A stretch of 64,000 bases of DNA from Bugulina stolonifera (taxonomy: Eukaryota > Bryozoa > Gymnolaemata > Cheilostomatida > Bugulidae), in assembly GCA_935421135.1 (NCBI GenBank), contig OW285192.1, forward strand, positions 5,747,501 through 5,811,500, in the 5' to 3' direction. Shown here one piece after another: positions 51,101-58,226 of this stretch. The position numbers were made by a program, and so were the translations under genes. The notes beneath the pieces are model-generated. The model searched no databases and was not told the origin of the DNA. It saw nothing but the letters and a program-made list of their open reading frames with translations. The stretch's first letter is position 1, and every line of letters begins with the position of its first letter.

Positions 51101-54100
51101 TTCCCGCACTCTTGTCTACATCGGCACCAGTGTAACCAACCCATAAAACGTTTTTGCTACCACAGCCAGCATTAGTCATGTTTCCGCTCAAACTAAGCTG
51201 GGCAAATCCACTAATTGCATTAGCTAAATGAGTTTTTTTTACTGTTGCCCTGCACATGTGATGCATGTCATTATATTGTAATGGTTTCTGTGATTTGGTG
51301 CGGTCGTCCTTAGACGACTACTGACCCAGAATTGAAGTGCCTATGAGTGGTGCTACGACTTTGCATTACATGAAAGATCGAGCGGTCTCAGTAGCCCAAT
51401 AACTACCAGAGACGACCCATCTGGTCCCAAGTCTGACCTTCAGACTATGCTTTGAAAGAGAGTGATCCGACCTAGTAGGCGGTTCGCTAAGCGAATGACC
51501 TGACAAAAGGAAGTGAAAGTCTCTGTATCAAGTATAGATGTGTCTTTATTGAAAGCCAGGTGAAAACTGAGACAATTAACAGTGAAACAATGCCCTTTAT
51601 ATAGTATAAGGACTTCCGCCCGACGTAGTGTCGGGAAAAGACGACGTAAGGTCGTCCGGAAGTTGAACAACGACATGGCCGCCGGAAGCCCGACGGCCGA
51701 CCCAAAATAGGTCGGGTTCTACAAAAGTTGCTTAAAATGGTCCAATTCATGTACAAAGTGAATATCAAGTAATTCTGAGAGGTCGGGCCTCTGTACATGG
51801 GTATAAAAGGCATTAAAAGACTTAGTAATAATTATACAAGTATATACGATAATATAGGAGTTACATAGAGTAAAGTACAAGCATATATATACACGTATGT
51901 GCACACAATAATGAGTGTCAGGTGTAGGAGACGACTGTGCGTACCATTACAATATGAAGTGAAGAATCACATAATTCAAACTCGGCCTAACTCAAACCAA
52001 TTGTGGTGGTCACTTAGAGTTTTAATTAAGAAAGTTGAACTGTATATGACATATATTTAGCAAGAAAATTATTTTTGAGCAGTCTGAGACTTGTTTCAAA
52101 TCCATGAAAATACGATTTCCTGACTGGGGTTCGAACCCAGGGCCTCTACGGCACCAAATCACCTAGCAGAGTGAACAGAACGTAATACTGTAGTGTTTCG
52201 AGCTGTGTTAAATACGAGTGCCGATGTGGGACGGGTATGGGAAGGGCTTGGAGGTTGGTAGAGGACGACCAAGTTACCTTCCACACATTACATAAAGAGT
52301 GAACAGTTAGTTAATGATCTAGTATTGTTGATAATGACGTAGGCCGAGGCTGAGACTCATGAAAGAGTCCAGGGTTGACGTACACTGTAGGTCTGTAGGT
52401 TTATACTCCAATGGAGTGTAGAAAGAAGTAATAGTAATCTATGAACTTAAGCCCGACGCTAGATTTATAAAGAATCAGCGATCGATTAAAGTCCATAGAT
52501 GTAGACTCACAAAGAGTGTAGAAAGAGATGCTTATACGGGTATGGGGTGGGCTCAAGCCGCTTAGGTCTAAGAAGACCTGTGGGTGGAGCTACCCGTCTG
52601 CAAGAGTAAGCCCCTAGGTTTGAGTTAAGAGATTTTGCTTTATTAGAGCGCAACCAACAACTGATTTGATACAGAAAATTTGCTGGCTTTTATACTAATA
52701 AAACTTCCGGAAAAATGTACGATGAGGTATCAGGCTGGGCCGATAAGGCATCGGGCCGGAACTTACGCAACAACATGGAGTAGTTCCGCCCGACGTCGGC
52801 CACCAAAAGGGTCGGCCTTGCACAAAAAGTGTTCACAATAGTCCGGAATGAATAGTATATAAATATGGGCATGTTTCAAGACATCGGCCCAAAAAGTGTA
52901 AAGTAAAAAGAACTTAGAATATATAATCAGGCAATAAGAGATAATTACATACATGTACATAGTAATGTTAAACCACGCGTAAATGCGATAACCTGATTGG
53001 TTAATAATAACAATAATAAAGCACACTATGCATAAGCAGTTGATTATAATAATGGTGGAGTAATTTCCATGCATGTATAAGAGTATAAGGCAAGACAATG
53101 TCAATGCATGGTAATAGAGTAAATGTATGAGAACAATGTCAATAACACATGCATAATTTATGCATCTGTATGCACAAGATTATAATCCATGCCGTGGCAG
53201 GCTATGCCGATTCACCACAATACCACTACATAATAAGAAGGGTGTCTTGTGTGCAGTACGCTCAGAGCATGTCTACTGCTCCCTGGTGAAACTTCCTTTT
53301 ACATCTAAATGTCACTGTGCTAGACGATTAGGTGTCATAGAGGCCCCGAGTTCAAACCCCAGTCAGGAACTGGTATTTTCATGAATCTGAAACAAGTATC
53401 TGACTGCTCAAAGATAATTTCCTAGCTAAAATACGTGTGCATCATATTATTCATGTACACGTCGTGTACCCGTTTGTGTATAGGAGTGTTGTGTGCATTT
53501 ACACTTTGAGATATACATGTAGGTGTACGGATAAAATATTTTAATTGCAACAATTAAATAATGTACATGTAACAACGATTGTAATACTACAAATAACAAT
53601 ACACTTTTGGGGTCCAGTAAATTCTAAAACTTAGAGCACTATTTTAGGAATTACATAATTTTTGTATTTGCTCTGTTGTACGAGGGTCATTCAGTAAGTA
53701 AGGTGAATTTTTTCATATAAGGACTTGTATTGTACATAGAAACATAATTTTTTTTTCTATTTTTCTACATAATTTCCATTTAAAATACCCACCAATTTAT
53801 TTTGAGATTATGATTGCCTTGCTTACATTTTTTGAGATTTTTCCAAATCGCCAATCAAGCAGAATGCTCCAGGATTGAGCAGAGGGCCGGAATAAAATTT
53901 TTTGTGACTGAAGGATGTAAACCCAGAGAAATGTATAGCAGGGTGTAAAATGTGTATGGAACAAAAAGAAAAAAAGGTCTAAAAATGGGCTAAATTGTTC
54001 AAAGAAGGCTGGACAAGTGTTCATGATCAAGAAAGGTCAGGCAGGCCTACAGAGGTGAGAACCTCTACCATGACCCAATCTGCTGATAATCTCATTAGGA

Positions 54101-56215
54101 CTGGAAGAAGACTGAGAGTAGATGACATCTCAAGAAAATTAAGCATATCAGTAGGTACAGCACACAAAATTGTTCACGAAGATCTCTCCTAACTCAAAGT
54201 CAGCTGTCGATGGGTTTCCAAAATTCTGACCCTTGAGTATGACAATGCCAGCCCTCACACTGCAGCCACAACAGTGGAAACCATCAACCAGTATGGTTGG
54301 GGACTGCTACCTCATCCACCCTATAGCCCAGATCTTACCCAATCTGATTTCCACTTGTTTGGACCCCTTAAAGGGTTTATGAGAGGAAAACATTTCACTG
54401 GTGATGAAGAGGTAAAGATAACTGTGAGCGATTGGCTAAAATGCCAATCCAAAGAAGGAATTCAGAAGCTCATATACAGATGGAAAAAGAGTGTGTCATT
54501 AAATGGAGATTATGTAGAAGAATAAAAAAAAATTTTGTTTCTATGTACAATACAAATCCTCATATGAAAAGATTCACCTTACTTACTGAATGACCCTCGT
54601 ATATTACATTGTATACATGTGCAATTTATATCATGTGTAGGAATGCCTTGCACACATCCAGATGGACTCAGCGGTAAGTTACTCGATGATAGTGATAGGA
54701 ATCGCCATTATTTCCCTAATGAAAAAGACTACACTCTAGCGTGTGATGAAGGCTTTAAATTGAGGCGAACAAAACTTAGCGATTCAGGCAGCAGTGCCGC
54801 TCAGAGAGACATCCGAAACACTTTATGGAGTTGTAAGGGCGGAGAGTGGGTACAAAGGTCAGAATGCCAAGGTAATTTCACTATATAATATATGATTAGT
54901 TTTAGAAGGAAGAATATAAATAAACTTTGGTTGCACTGTTTTAGGAATGGAGGCTGTTTGATTGGAACCTCATAAGCTACTAGCCACTAAACTATGAACA
55001 ACATCATTCTACACAGATACATCATTATTGTGCCATGCTGTTGTTAGAACGTACTAAATAATAGCCCGAGTGCATTAGCATCATCGAAATTTATCCCTGT
55101 TCTTTTGTTTAAAATCAACCTAAAAATACTCTACTATCAGCTTACACTTTCTTGCCACCTAACATGGAAATCTTTGTAAAAAGTAATACTTGATAGAATT
55201 GATGCGTAGCAGCATCACTACATGTGCCATGTACATATATTTCCACATGCAACATTCCAAGTTTATTGTTCAAAAGTGTTGAATGCAGCAGGTCATTACA
55301 GTATCTACATGTAACTGTATTTTTACAATTGAGCCCACCTCTAGAACATAAGATTTACCCATGTTAATATGAAACAGCATATTGAGGTTCTGTGCGCTGT
55401 CGGTTCTATTCATCAGGTTACTTGATTAGCGACTTATTTTTGGGTTGAACATTTAATATTGAACACTTAGCACATATCAATAATATACATTTTCATTTAC
55501 TTTACATGCGCATGTAGATACATATGCAATTGTAACGAGTAAATACTAAATGCAAACTTAATTTGCCAATTTCATTTCAGCCATTGTCGACGTTTGGGCA
55601 ACAAATGTAGTTGGCATAGGAACTGCAGGCATCATTCTGTGCTTAATCTGCATGGCTGTAAGCTACAGGTAAATAAATGAATTTTTGGACATTTTTGCAA
55701 AACAGTTTACATTAAAGAGTATTAATATCAGTCATGACAGTTTTCCGCAAGGAAATTAGTGACTTTAAATGCAACCGAAAGAATTTCTCTAAAGTAAAAT
55801 GTAGCTAAAGAAATCATTACGTTTACACACGTTCTGTATCTGTAGAAATGATGCAATCTACATAATAGAAATTCATAGTTACTCAACTTGTAGTGCAGTG
55901 TACCTCTGTTACAAAATTTATATTTTAGAAAATATCGATCTAATAAGAGATGTTCAACTGGGAAGAAACAAGGATATTTTGGTAAGTCTACATAGTAGAT
56001 CTACATTTAAGAGTAGAAACAAAATCATCAGAAGTTTAAGTGAAGTTAGTTTACTTTTATTTACTTATACTACTTGGGCGCTGTTTCTCTTAAACCATTT
56101 TTGCAAACTAAGTCATTAAAAATTAAGTTCTATCTATTTGTAAGCACTATATACAGTGTAAATTATTAGATCTCTTTTAGATCAATCTGCAACTCTACCA
56201 AGAGGATACTTGTAA
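30064..56215 (+). CDS. Gene B1: type I membrane receptor with FN3-like repeats and Sushi domain, short tail (complete)
   Basis: Seventeen exons: 30064-30133, 30643-30795, 31798-31968, 32595-32885, 35867-36055, 36358-36531, 41644-41934, 42475-42789, 43068-43216, 43600-43747, 45994-46191, 47379-47537, 48930-49226, 54641-54871, 55581-55668, 55929-55981, 56181-56215. One open frame of 1003 codons plus TAA. Layout: signal peptide (1-23), a three-exon module (24-228) repeated once (229-446), an FN3-like exon (447-551), FN3-like domains (552-650, 651-769, 770-868), Sushi/CCP (869-945), membrane helix (about 948-972) and a basic tail of about 30 residues. The ectodomain has many N-glycosylation sequons. 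It is divergent to A1 and followed by paralog B2. Exon-intron structure is well supported; ligand and signalling are unknown. Confidence 0.82.
30643..30795 (+). CDS. B1 exon 2: N-terminal module, first half
   Basis: 153 nt, acceptor TTTTTTCTAG, donor A|GTATGT. Encodes LVITFKETTPVVRASLNFTL and TSPPVSVTITIDDKNGS; near-identical in pattern to B2 exon 2. Confidence 0.82.
31798..31968 (+). CDS. B1 exon 3: FN3-like C-half
   Basis: 171 nt. The peptide GVTPGLDHVFHFTAEWNGNV has the Pro-Gly then alternating aromatic pattern of FN3 E-F strands. Equivalent to A1 exon 3. Donor C|GTAAGT. Confidence 0.82.
32595..32885 (+). CDS. B1 exon 4: FN3-like domain
   Basis: 291 nt, starts PPHPVTNVTVERS and ends SSQTPCLNSVVTDVQP. 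Same length as exon 7 and as B2 exon 4. Tract YDRLDME-FFE is shared with B2. Confidence 0.84.
32930..33885. repeat. Probable old inverted-repeat element in B1 intron 4
   Basis: Ends look inverted: TCAGACATGTGCCAAGCAG at about 32932 and, reversed, TCAGACATGGGCACTCAGTC at about 33866. The interior has scattered AGAGTCAAG motifs. Boundaries are approximate. Confidence 0.35.
34150..34876. repeat. CAAGTC-rich dispersed repeat, copy 1
   Basis: Contains AAGTCAAGTCAAG tracts and matches 36860-37145 plus 38417-38690 (shared: TTTCTTTTAG, CCAATGCAT, CCATGTTG-ATACACTGTACA, CCCATTGACTTGG). Likely a DNA transposon family; the far copy ends GACTTGGACCCAGCTCTA. Confidence 0.6.
34877..34920. repeat. Perfect 19-bp hairpin
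   Basis: ACAAGTCGTTCATGTGTCC, 6-nt spacer AAATTA, then the exact reverse complement. It lies where the CAAGTC repeat meets a LINE remnant. Confidence 0.85.
34930..35385 (+). pseudogene. LINE 3' end remnant (CR1/jockey-like ORF2 C-terminus)
   Basis: Open segment with YPDRLKSLNLHSLCDFIDSF, then HPLFIRIVLNQARASSRLNT and CKTQKRLKSFFIHYTSALN, the usual tail of LINE reverse transcriptase ORFs. A TAA stop is followed by an ATAATAATA-rich tail. 5' truncated, in B1 intron 4. Confidence 0.75.
35867..36055 (+). CDS. B1 exon 5: second copy of module, first half
   Basis: 189 nt, acceptor TTTGAGCAG, donor T|GTAAGT. Reads YKADSSTQIVNFEISAF then DRFFVSIGTRN. Position, phase and neighbours suggest a diverged copy of exon 2. 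Confidence 0.72.
36358..36531 (+). CDS. B1 exon 6: second copy of module, FN3-like C-half
   Basis: 174 nt, acceptor TTCTTGTAG, donor C|GTAAGT. GLQNDSILIPGFEYPISHVI parallels the PGLDHVFHF block of exon 3. Confidence 0.75.
36630..36815 (+). mobile_element. tRNA-like SINE candidate
   Basis: Has an A-box-like TGGCCTAGTGGTAAAGG and, about 45 nt on, a B-box-like GTTTGATTCTC, followed by an unrelated tail. Intron 6 of B1. Only one copy is visible here. Confidence 0.5.
37146..37438 (-). mobile_element. LTR fragment, type B, minus orientation
   Basis: Diverged match to the first part of 51277-51951, including GTCGTCT, CCTATGAGTGGTGCTAC and CATTACATGAAAGGTCGA. Truncated at its right side by the next LTR. 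Confidence 0.6.
37439..38416 (-). mobile_element. Solo LTR, type A variant, minus orientation
   Basis: Runs TGTAATATTTC to TACTCTACA, 978 bp. On the minus strand it has TCTAATAAAGCAACATCTCC; its GCCGATTCACTACAATA end is like that of 52189-53230. B1 intron 6. Confidence 0.7.
38740..39203 (-). pseudogene. LINE remnant, 3' segment, minus strand
   Basis: Read on the minus strand, 38930-39000 gives a block like GHVLRKDKNYLGKMMLNLE, characteristic of LINE ORF2 C-termini, followed by degenerate sequence ending near a TCATCATCATCATC run. It is separated from its upstream part at 41060-41290 by a DNA transposon. Confidence 0.65.
39208..40895. mobile_element. TTAA-type DNA transposon, copy 2 (Kolobok-like?)
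   Basis: Perfect 17-bp inverted termini GGTTATGTAACTGGGGT, with TTAA at 39204-39207 and 40896-40899. 1688 bp. TTAA targets are used by piggyBac and Kolobok; the GG start argues against piggyBac (CCY). Both copies keep a minus-strand frame starting MKWLDREL and having EGMTQCYRCRRI, which may be part of an element protein or chance. It splits a LINE remnant. B1 intron 6. Confidence 0.8.
41060..41290 (-). pseudogene. LINE remnant, 5' segment, minus strand
   Basis: The minus strand reads FKYLGCLLKNNEKFNREVKN, then SGVFCDRRVVMKLKGKINQI and VVRPAMVYG, the known thumb region of LINE reverse transcriptases. Joins in sense with 38740-39203 once the transposon is removed. Confidence 0.75.
41644..41934 (+). 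CDS. B1 exon 7: second copy of module, FN3-like domain
   Basis: 291 nt, equal to exon 4. The acceptor TATTTGTAG at 41643 is chosen over upstream AGs because it alone gives phase 1 without a stop and starts at PLNVESIEY, matching A1 exon 4. Donor A|GTAAGT. Confidence 0.78.
42475..42789 (+). CDS. B1 exon 8: extra FN3-like domain
   Basis: 315 nt, phase 1 to 1, reading ISAMVSITDSSYNPETNNIE then EIQFCNVNSLTNCQTK and GTHKVYIRTSV. No partner was found in A1. Probably FN3-like, but it lacks the typical core tryptophan. Confidence 0.75.
43068..43216 (+). CDS. B1 exon 9: FN3 N-half
   Basis: 149 nt, phase 1 in and 0 out. VPRKPRDIRASALRPPYENT then ALLSWERPL is a canonical FN3 start; GIVVECLAGC follows. 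Partner of A1 exon 5. Confidence 0.85.
43600..43747 (+). CDS. B1 exon 10: FN3 C-half
   Basis: 148 nt, phase 0 in and 1 out. SHVLQALTAGATISVKVWSM closes the FN3 domain opened by exon 9. Acceptor TTTTTTTTAG, donor T|GTAAGT. Confidence 0.83.
43748..45993. other. B1 intron 10
   Basis: 2.2 kb without recognisable exons. Two degenerate direct copies about 60 bp long at about 44783 and 44971 (shared: TTGGCTGTAGTCAT-like and GTAGTTT-CACTA). Otherwise AT-rich with TACATGTA clusters. Confidence 0.45.
45994..46191 (+). CDS. B1 exon 11: FN3-like N-half
   Basis: 198 nt, the same size as A1 exon 7. PSPFQRLDVTSQELSDEPD then AGYYKIIIEMYRV. Acceptor TGTGTGCAG, donor G|GTAAGA. Confidence 0.78.
46376..46650. 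mobile_element. Fold-back (long inverted repeat) element
   Basis: The left arm CAGAGGATAAATTAAGTTCTGG through AAGAAAAAAGCTAAGGAAGTAG returns inverted as CTACTTCCTTGGCTTTTTTC to TTATCCTCTG. Arms are about 115 bp, imperfect, around AATAAAGCT-rich centre sequence. MITE or fold-back type; B1 intron 11. Confidence 0.75.
47135..47352. repeat. Variable GTAT/GTAC/GCAT tetranucleotide microsatellite
   Basis: About 215 bp of alternating purine-pyrimidine 4-mers (GTAT, GTAC, GCGC, GCAT). Open frames on the minus strand in it are artefacts. It ends about 25 bp before the acceptor of B1 exon 12. Confidence 0.92.
47379..47537 (+). CDS. B1 exon 12: FN3-like C-half
   Basis: 159 nt. IHGAQYWMIATGYGARDDLV resembles FN3 F-G strands. 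A1 splits this region over two exons (8 and 9). Donor G|GTGAGA. Confidence 0.77.
48930..49226 (+). CDS. B1 exon 13: FN3 domain
   Basis: 297 nt, whole FN3 domain: APKAPIELKLRSLADNPK, core IILSWKYP, then PGNYLIFVKARSGNVESPLS. Counterpart of A1 exon 10. Confidence 0.85.
49380..49575. mobile_element. Pogo/Tc1-like MITE, truncated copy
   Basis: Begins CAGTGGAAGTCGCTTAATTC and matches the reversed right ends of the elements at 1713 and 56511; the other end is missing. B1 intron 13. Confidence 0.6.
49727..50465. mobile_element. hAT-like MITE with 8-bp target duplication
   Basis: Termini TAGAGGTGGAACG and CGTTCCACCTCTA, flanked by CCTACTAT at 49719-49726 and 50466-50473. Rich in TCTCGAGTCTCGT units near both ends (subterminal repeats). 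739 bp, no coding capacity. Confidence 0.85.
50515..51155 (+). mobile_element. LTR, type A, plus orientation, 5' truncated
   Basis: Contains AGTATAAAAGGAAGC (TATA-like), CTCCAATAAAGCGACATCTC and GGCACCAGTGTAACC; homologous in reverse to 6778-7686. Its first part and terminal TGTAAT are absent. Confidence 0.72.
51277..51951 (-). mobile_element. Solo LTR, type B, minus orientation, with ATAT target duplication
   Basis: Runs TGTAATGGTTTC to TACCATTACA, 675 bp, flanked by ATAT at 51273-51276 and 51952-51955. Same 4-bp target as the copy at 7687. Confidence 0.82.
52030..52188 (-). mobile_element. tRNA-derived SINE, minus orientation
   Basis: On the minus strand: TCTGCTAGGTGATTTGG (A-box region), then CTGGGTTCGAACCCCAGTCA (T-arm and B box), then a tail with TTTTCATGGATTTGAAACAAG. 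Shares about 110 bp with 53310-53450. Confidence 0.7.
52189..53230 (-). mobile_element. Solo LTR, type A variant, minus orientation
   Basis: Runs TGTAGTG to CACTACA, 1042 bp, with inverted 7-bp ends. The minus strand has GTATAAAAGCCAGC and TCTAATAAAGCAAAATCTC. Lies between two oppositely oriented SINEs. Confidence 0.75.
53305..53450 (+). mobile_element. tRNA-derived SINE, plus orientation
   Basis: GTGCTAGACGATTAGGTG (A-box region), CCCGAGTTCAAACCCCAGTC (B box), then TTTTCATGAATCTGAAACAAG as in the copy at 52030. The pair flank an LTR. Confidence 0.7.
53995..54192 (+). pseudogene. Mariner transposase, N-terminal fragment
   Basis: Reads SVHDQERSGRPTEVRT, then VDDISRKLSISVGTAHKIVH, the GRP linker and second helix-turn-helix of mariner transposases. 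Ends at a stop before the catalytic domain. Confidence 0.8.
54220..54525 (+). pseudogene. Mariner transposase, C-terminal fragment
   Basis: Contains YDNASPHTA (second catalytic aspartate), then LPHPPYSPDLTQSDFHLFGP (third), then KGFMRGKHF. The first catalytic aspartate region is absent. Spacing of D to D is as in DD34D mariners. Confidence 0.82.
54641..54871 (+). CDS. B1 exon 14: Sushi/CCP domain
   Basis: 231 nt, phase 1 to 1, one domain in one exon. Four cysteines spaced as in Sushi domains: MPCTHPDG, then YTLACDEGFKL, then LWSCKGGEWVQRSECQ. The GEW-x-C ending is typical. Not seen in A1. A mariner remnant ends only about 40 bp upstream of its acceptor. Confidence 0.85.
55581..55668 (+). CDS. 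B1 exon 15: transmembrane segment
   Basis: 88 nt, phase 1 in and 2 out. VVGIGTAGIILCLICMAVSY is a single-pass helix. An aspartate and the tryptophan WATN lie just outside it. Confidence 0.85.
55929..55981 (+). CDS. B1 exon 16: basic juxtamembrane tail
   Basis: 53 nt, phase 2 in and 1 out, encodes KYRSNKRCSTGKKQGYF, a strong positive stop-transfer stretch. Other frames are closed or do not fit the neighbours. Confidence 0.78.
56181..56215 (+). CDS. B1 exon 17: terminal coding exon
   Basis: 35 nt after TCTCTTTTAG, encodes DQSATLPRGYL and stop TAA. It gives a cytoplasmic tail of only about 30 residues. An unseen alternative last exon cannot be excluded. Confidence 0.7.
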
Positions 56216-56510
56216 CAGACCCAGTCTGCTGTGGAAATGTAGGAGAGGCTGCAATGAGAGGCAATGATGGAACTCTTGTACGATTTTAGTAGAGCTAAAA
56301 CTGGCTATTTGTATAAGACTAGGATGTCAAATAACTCCTTCAAACTTTTTGAAATGCAATTTTACATAGTTCAATGTTATTAGGACACTATTATTAACAC
56401 TGTGATATGAAATTTAAAGACAAAAGACTGAATATACAATTACAATGTAAAATGGATGTATTGAATTACAATAGCATGCTTATTCCGAGTACCTACTGTA
56501 GTTAAATGTA

Positions 56511-57273
56511 CAGTGGCACCTGCTTAATTCAAACTCCAAGGGACCACCATAGTTGGTTTGAATTAGGCTGCTCCCTTCACTTTATATGATGACATGCACC
56601 ACATGTACAGGACAACAGTATTAAGAATGAATTTAGCTAAGGAACAGTAAAGCAATCAGTGGGCTTTCCCATCTTAGTTTGAGCAGAAACATATTGCAGT
56701 AGTAACTACTAATAACAGCTAACTACTAGCTGTTGAGTTCTGTGTTGTCATAATGGAATGGATGGTGGTAGTTGACTGAGTAGACTATTATGACCAACTA
56801 CAGTATGTAGGAGAAGATTTAATGCATCAACATCCTATGAAGACAAACAAGCAGGAACTGAATGCATGGGAGGTAAGTGGAGCATATAAGGCAACTAACA
56901 GTTGATAATAAAGCTATCTACCTGTGAAAAAAGCCTTAGATTTTCTTTCTTAGAAAGAAGTGAGCAGAGTGTAATTACAAACTAGAATGACAAGGTTATG
57001 TACAGAAGTTATCTTTCCTTTTTGAGAGGTAGGGCAACTCTCTGTTAAGATTAATATCTCAACACTAGCAACGGTTATTAGGTGACTAATGCTGGCTGTG
57101 ATAGCATTATCCTTGATTATAGTGCGAGCCTAAGCCGCATGAAGTTTGAAATACAGATGGTAAGTTTGAGTTATTTGAAACCATCTATATAGTGCTCAGC
57201 AGAACCCAAGGCTAACAGTTTGAACTAACCAAGCTTTTGACTTATCCAAGGTTGAATTAAGCAAGTTCCACTC
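56511..57273. mobile_element. Pogo/Tc1-like MITE, copy 2
   Basis: Left CAGTGGCACCTGCTTAATTC and right (reversed) GAGTGGAACTTGCTTAATTC, flanked by TA on both sides. About 763 bp, like 1713-2490. Its right portion has been tandemly amplified. Confidence 0.72.
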
Positions 57274-57830
57274 TATATATCTTTTTAACTCTGGGTGTCA
57301 TTGACCTACAATGTAGATGTGAGGCGGTTATTAGGTGACTAATGCTGGTTGTGATAGCATTATCCCTGAATATAGTATGAGCCTAAGCCGCATGAAGTTT
57401 GAAATACAGAGGGTAAGTTTGAATTATTTGAAGTCATTTATATAGTGCTCAGCAGAGCCCAAGGCTAACAGTTGGAACTAACTAAGTTTTTTACTTATTC
57501 AAGGTTGAATTAAGCAAGTTTCACTCCATATATCTTTTTAACTCTGGGTGTCATTGACCTACAATGTAGATGTGAGGCGGTTATTAGGTGACTAATGCTG
57601 GTTGTGATAGCATTATCCTTGAATATAATATGAGCCTAAGCCGCATGAAGTTTGAAATACAGAGGGTAAGTTTGAATTATTTGAAGCCATTTATATAGTG
57701 CTCAGCAGAGCCCGAGGCTAACAGTTGGAACTAACTAAGTTTTTTACTTATTCAAGGTTGAATTAAGCAAGTTTCACTCCATATATCTTTTAAACTCTGG
57801 GTGTCATTGACCTACAATGTAGATGTGAGG
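57073..57830. repeat. 253-bp tandem repeat, three copies
   Basis: Units start at 57073, 57326 and 57579 with GGTTATTAGGTGACTAATGC. Each unit covers the right end of the pogo-like MITE and about 55 bp of its flank. Copies 2 and 3 are more alike than either is to copy 1. Lies between B1 and B2, ending about 330 bp before the B2 start codon. Confidence 0.9.
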
Positions 57831-58034
57831 TATATTGGTTCAAATTACAATAATGCAGTCATGTATAATTAGTGGAGCTTGTAATGATCCACATGAACAT
57901 GTATTTGTAAAAATTGCAAATGGCGAGCTCACTGACCATTCAGTCACTCAAGAGCATCCTGTGCAATCGTTGAGTCTACTTATTTTTACAACTTTACACT
58001 GTGTAACAGTTTTTGAAGCTGTATATTGCATTGT

Positions 58035-58156
58035 TGCCTTAATGTTTAAATTCCCTGAAATAACTTCTTGTCTTTGTTGTGATGAGTCTTTTAGTTTGTA
58101 TGAAAAGTTTCACAATCCACACGTCGTATGTTTTAGGTTTTGAAGATTAAAAAAAG
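58035..58156 (+). promoter_or_regulatory. Conserved upstream block of gene B2
   Basis: Counterpart of 29950-30063 with the same shared tracts just before the ATG. The 253-bp tandem repeats end about 200 bp upstream of it. Confidence 0.5.
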
Positions 58157-58226
58157 ATGTGTAGAACCAGAAAAATCTTGTTTGTGGCATCTTTCAGTCT
58201 GGTTATGATATCCACAATATTAGCAG
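58157..58226 (+). CDS. B2 exon 1: signal peptide
   Basis: MCRTRKILFVASFSLVMIS then TILA, donor G|GTAAGT; same length and ending as B1 exon 1. Confidence 0.82.

Larger units (their letters stand above)
53681..54599 (+). mobile_element. Mariner-family transposon, internally deleted
   Basis: Inverted ends CGAGGGTCATTCAGTAAGTA and reverse, with TA duplications at 53679-53680 and 54600-54601. Inside are two transposase pieces: an N-terminal DNA-binding part (53995-54189) and a C-terminal part (about 54220-54522). The catalytic middle is missing, so it cannot move by itself. B1 intron 13. Confidence 0.88.
56216..58156. other. B1-B2 intergenic region
   Basis: 1.9 kb containing the B1 3' UTR, a MITE with tandem amplification, and the conserved B2 upstream block. 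No AATAAA was found in the first 280 nt after the B1 stop. The frame 57835-58143 overlaps the conserved upstream block and is probably not a gene. Confidence 0.55.

Noticed and set aside
52120..52190. A functional tRNA gene on the minus strand
   Set aside because: T-arm and B box look good, but no full cloverleaf follows and the unit recurs with an unrelated tail, so it is a SINE.
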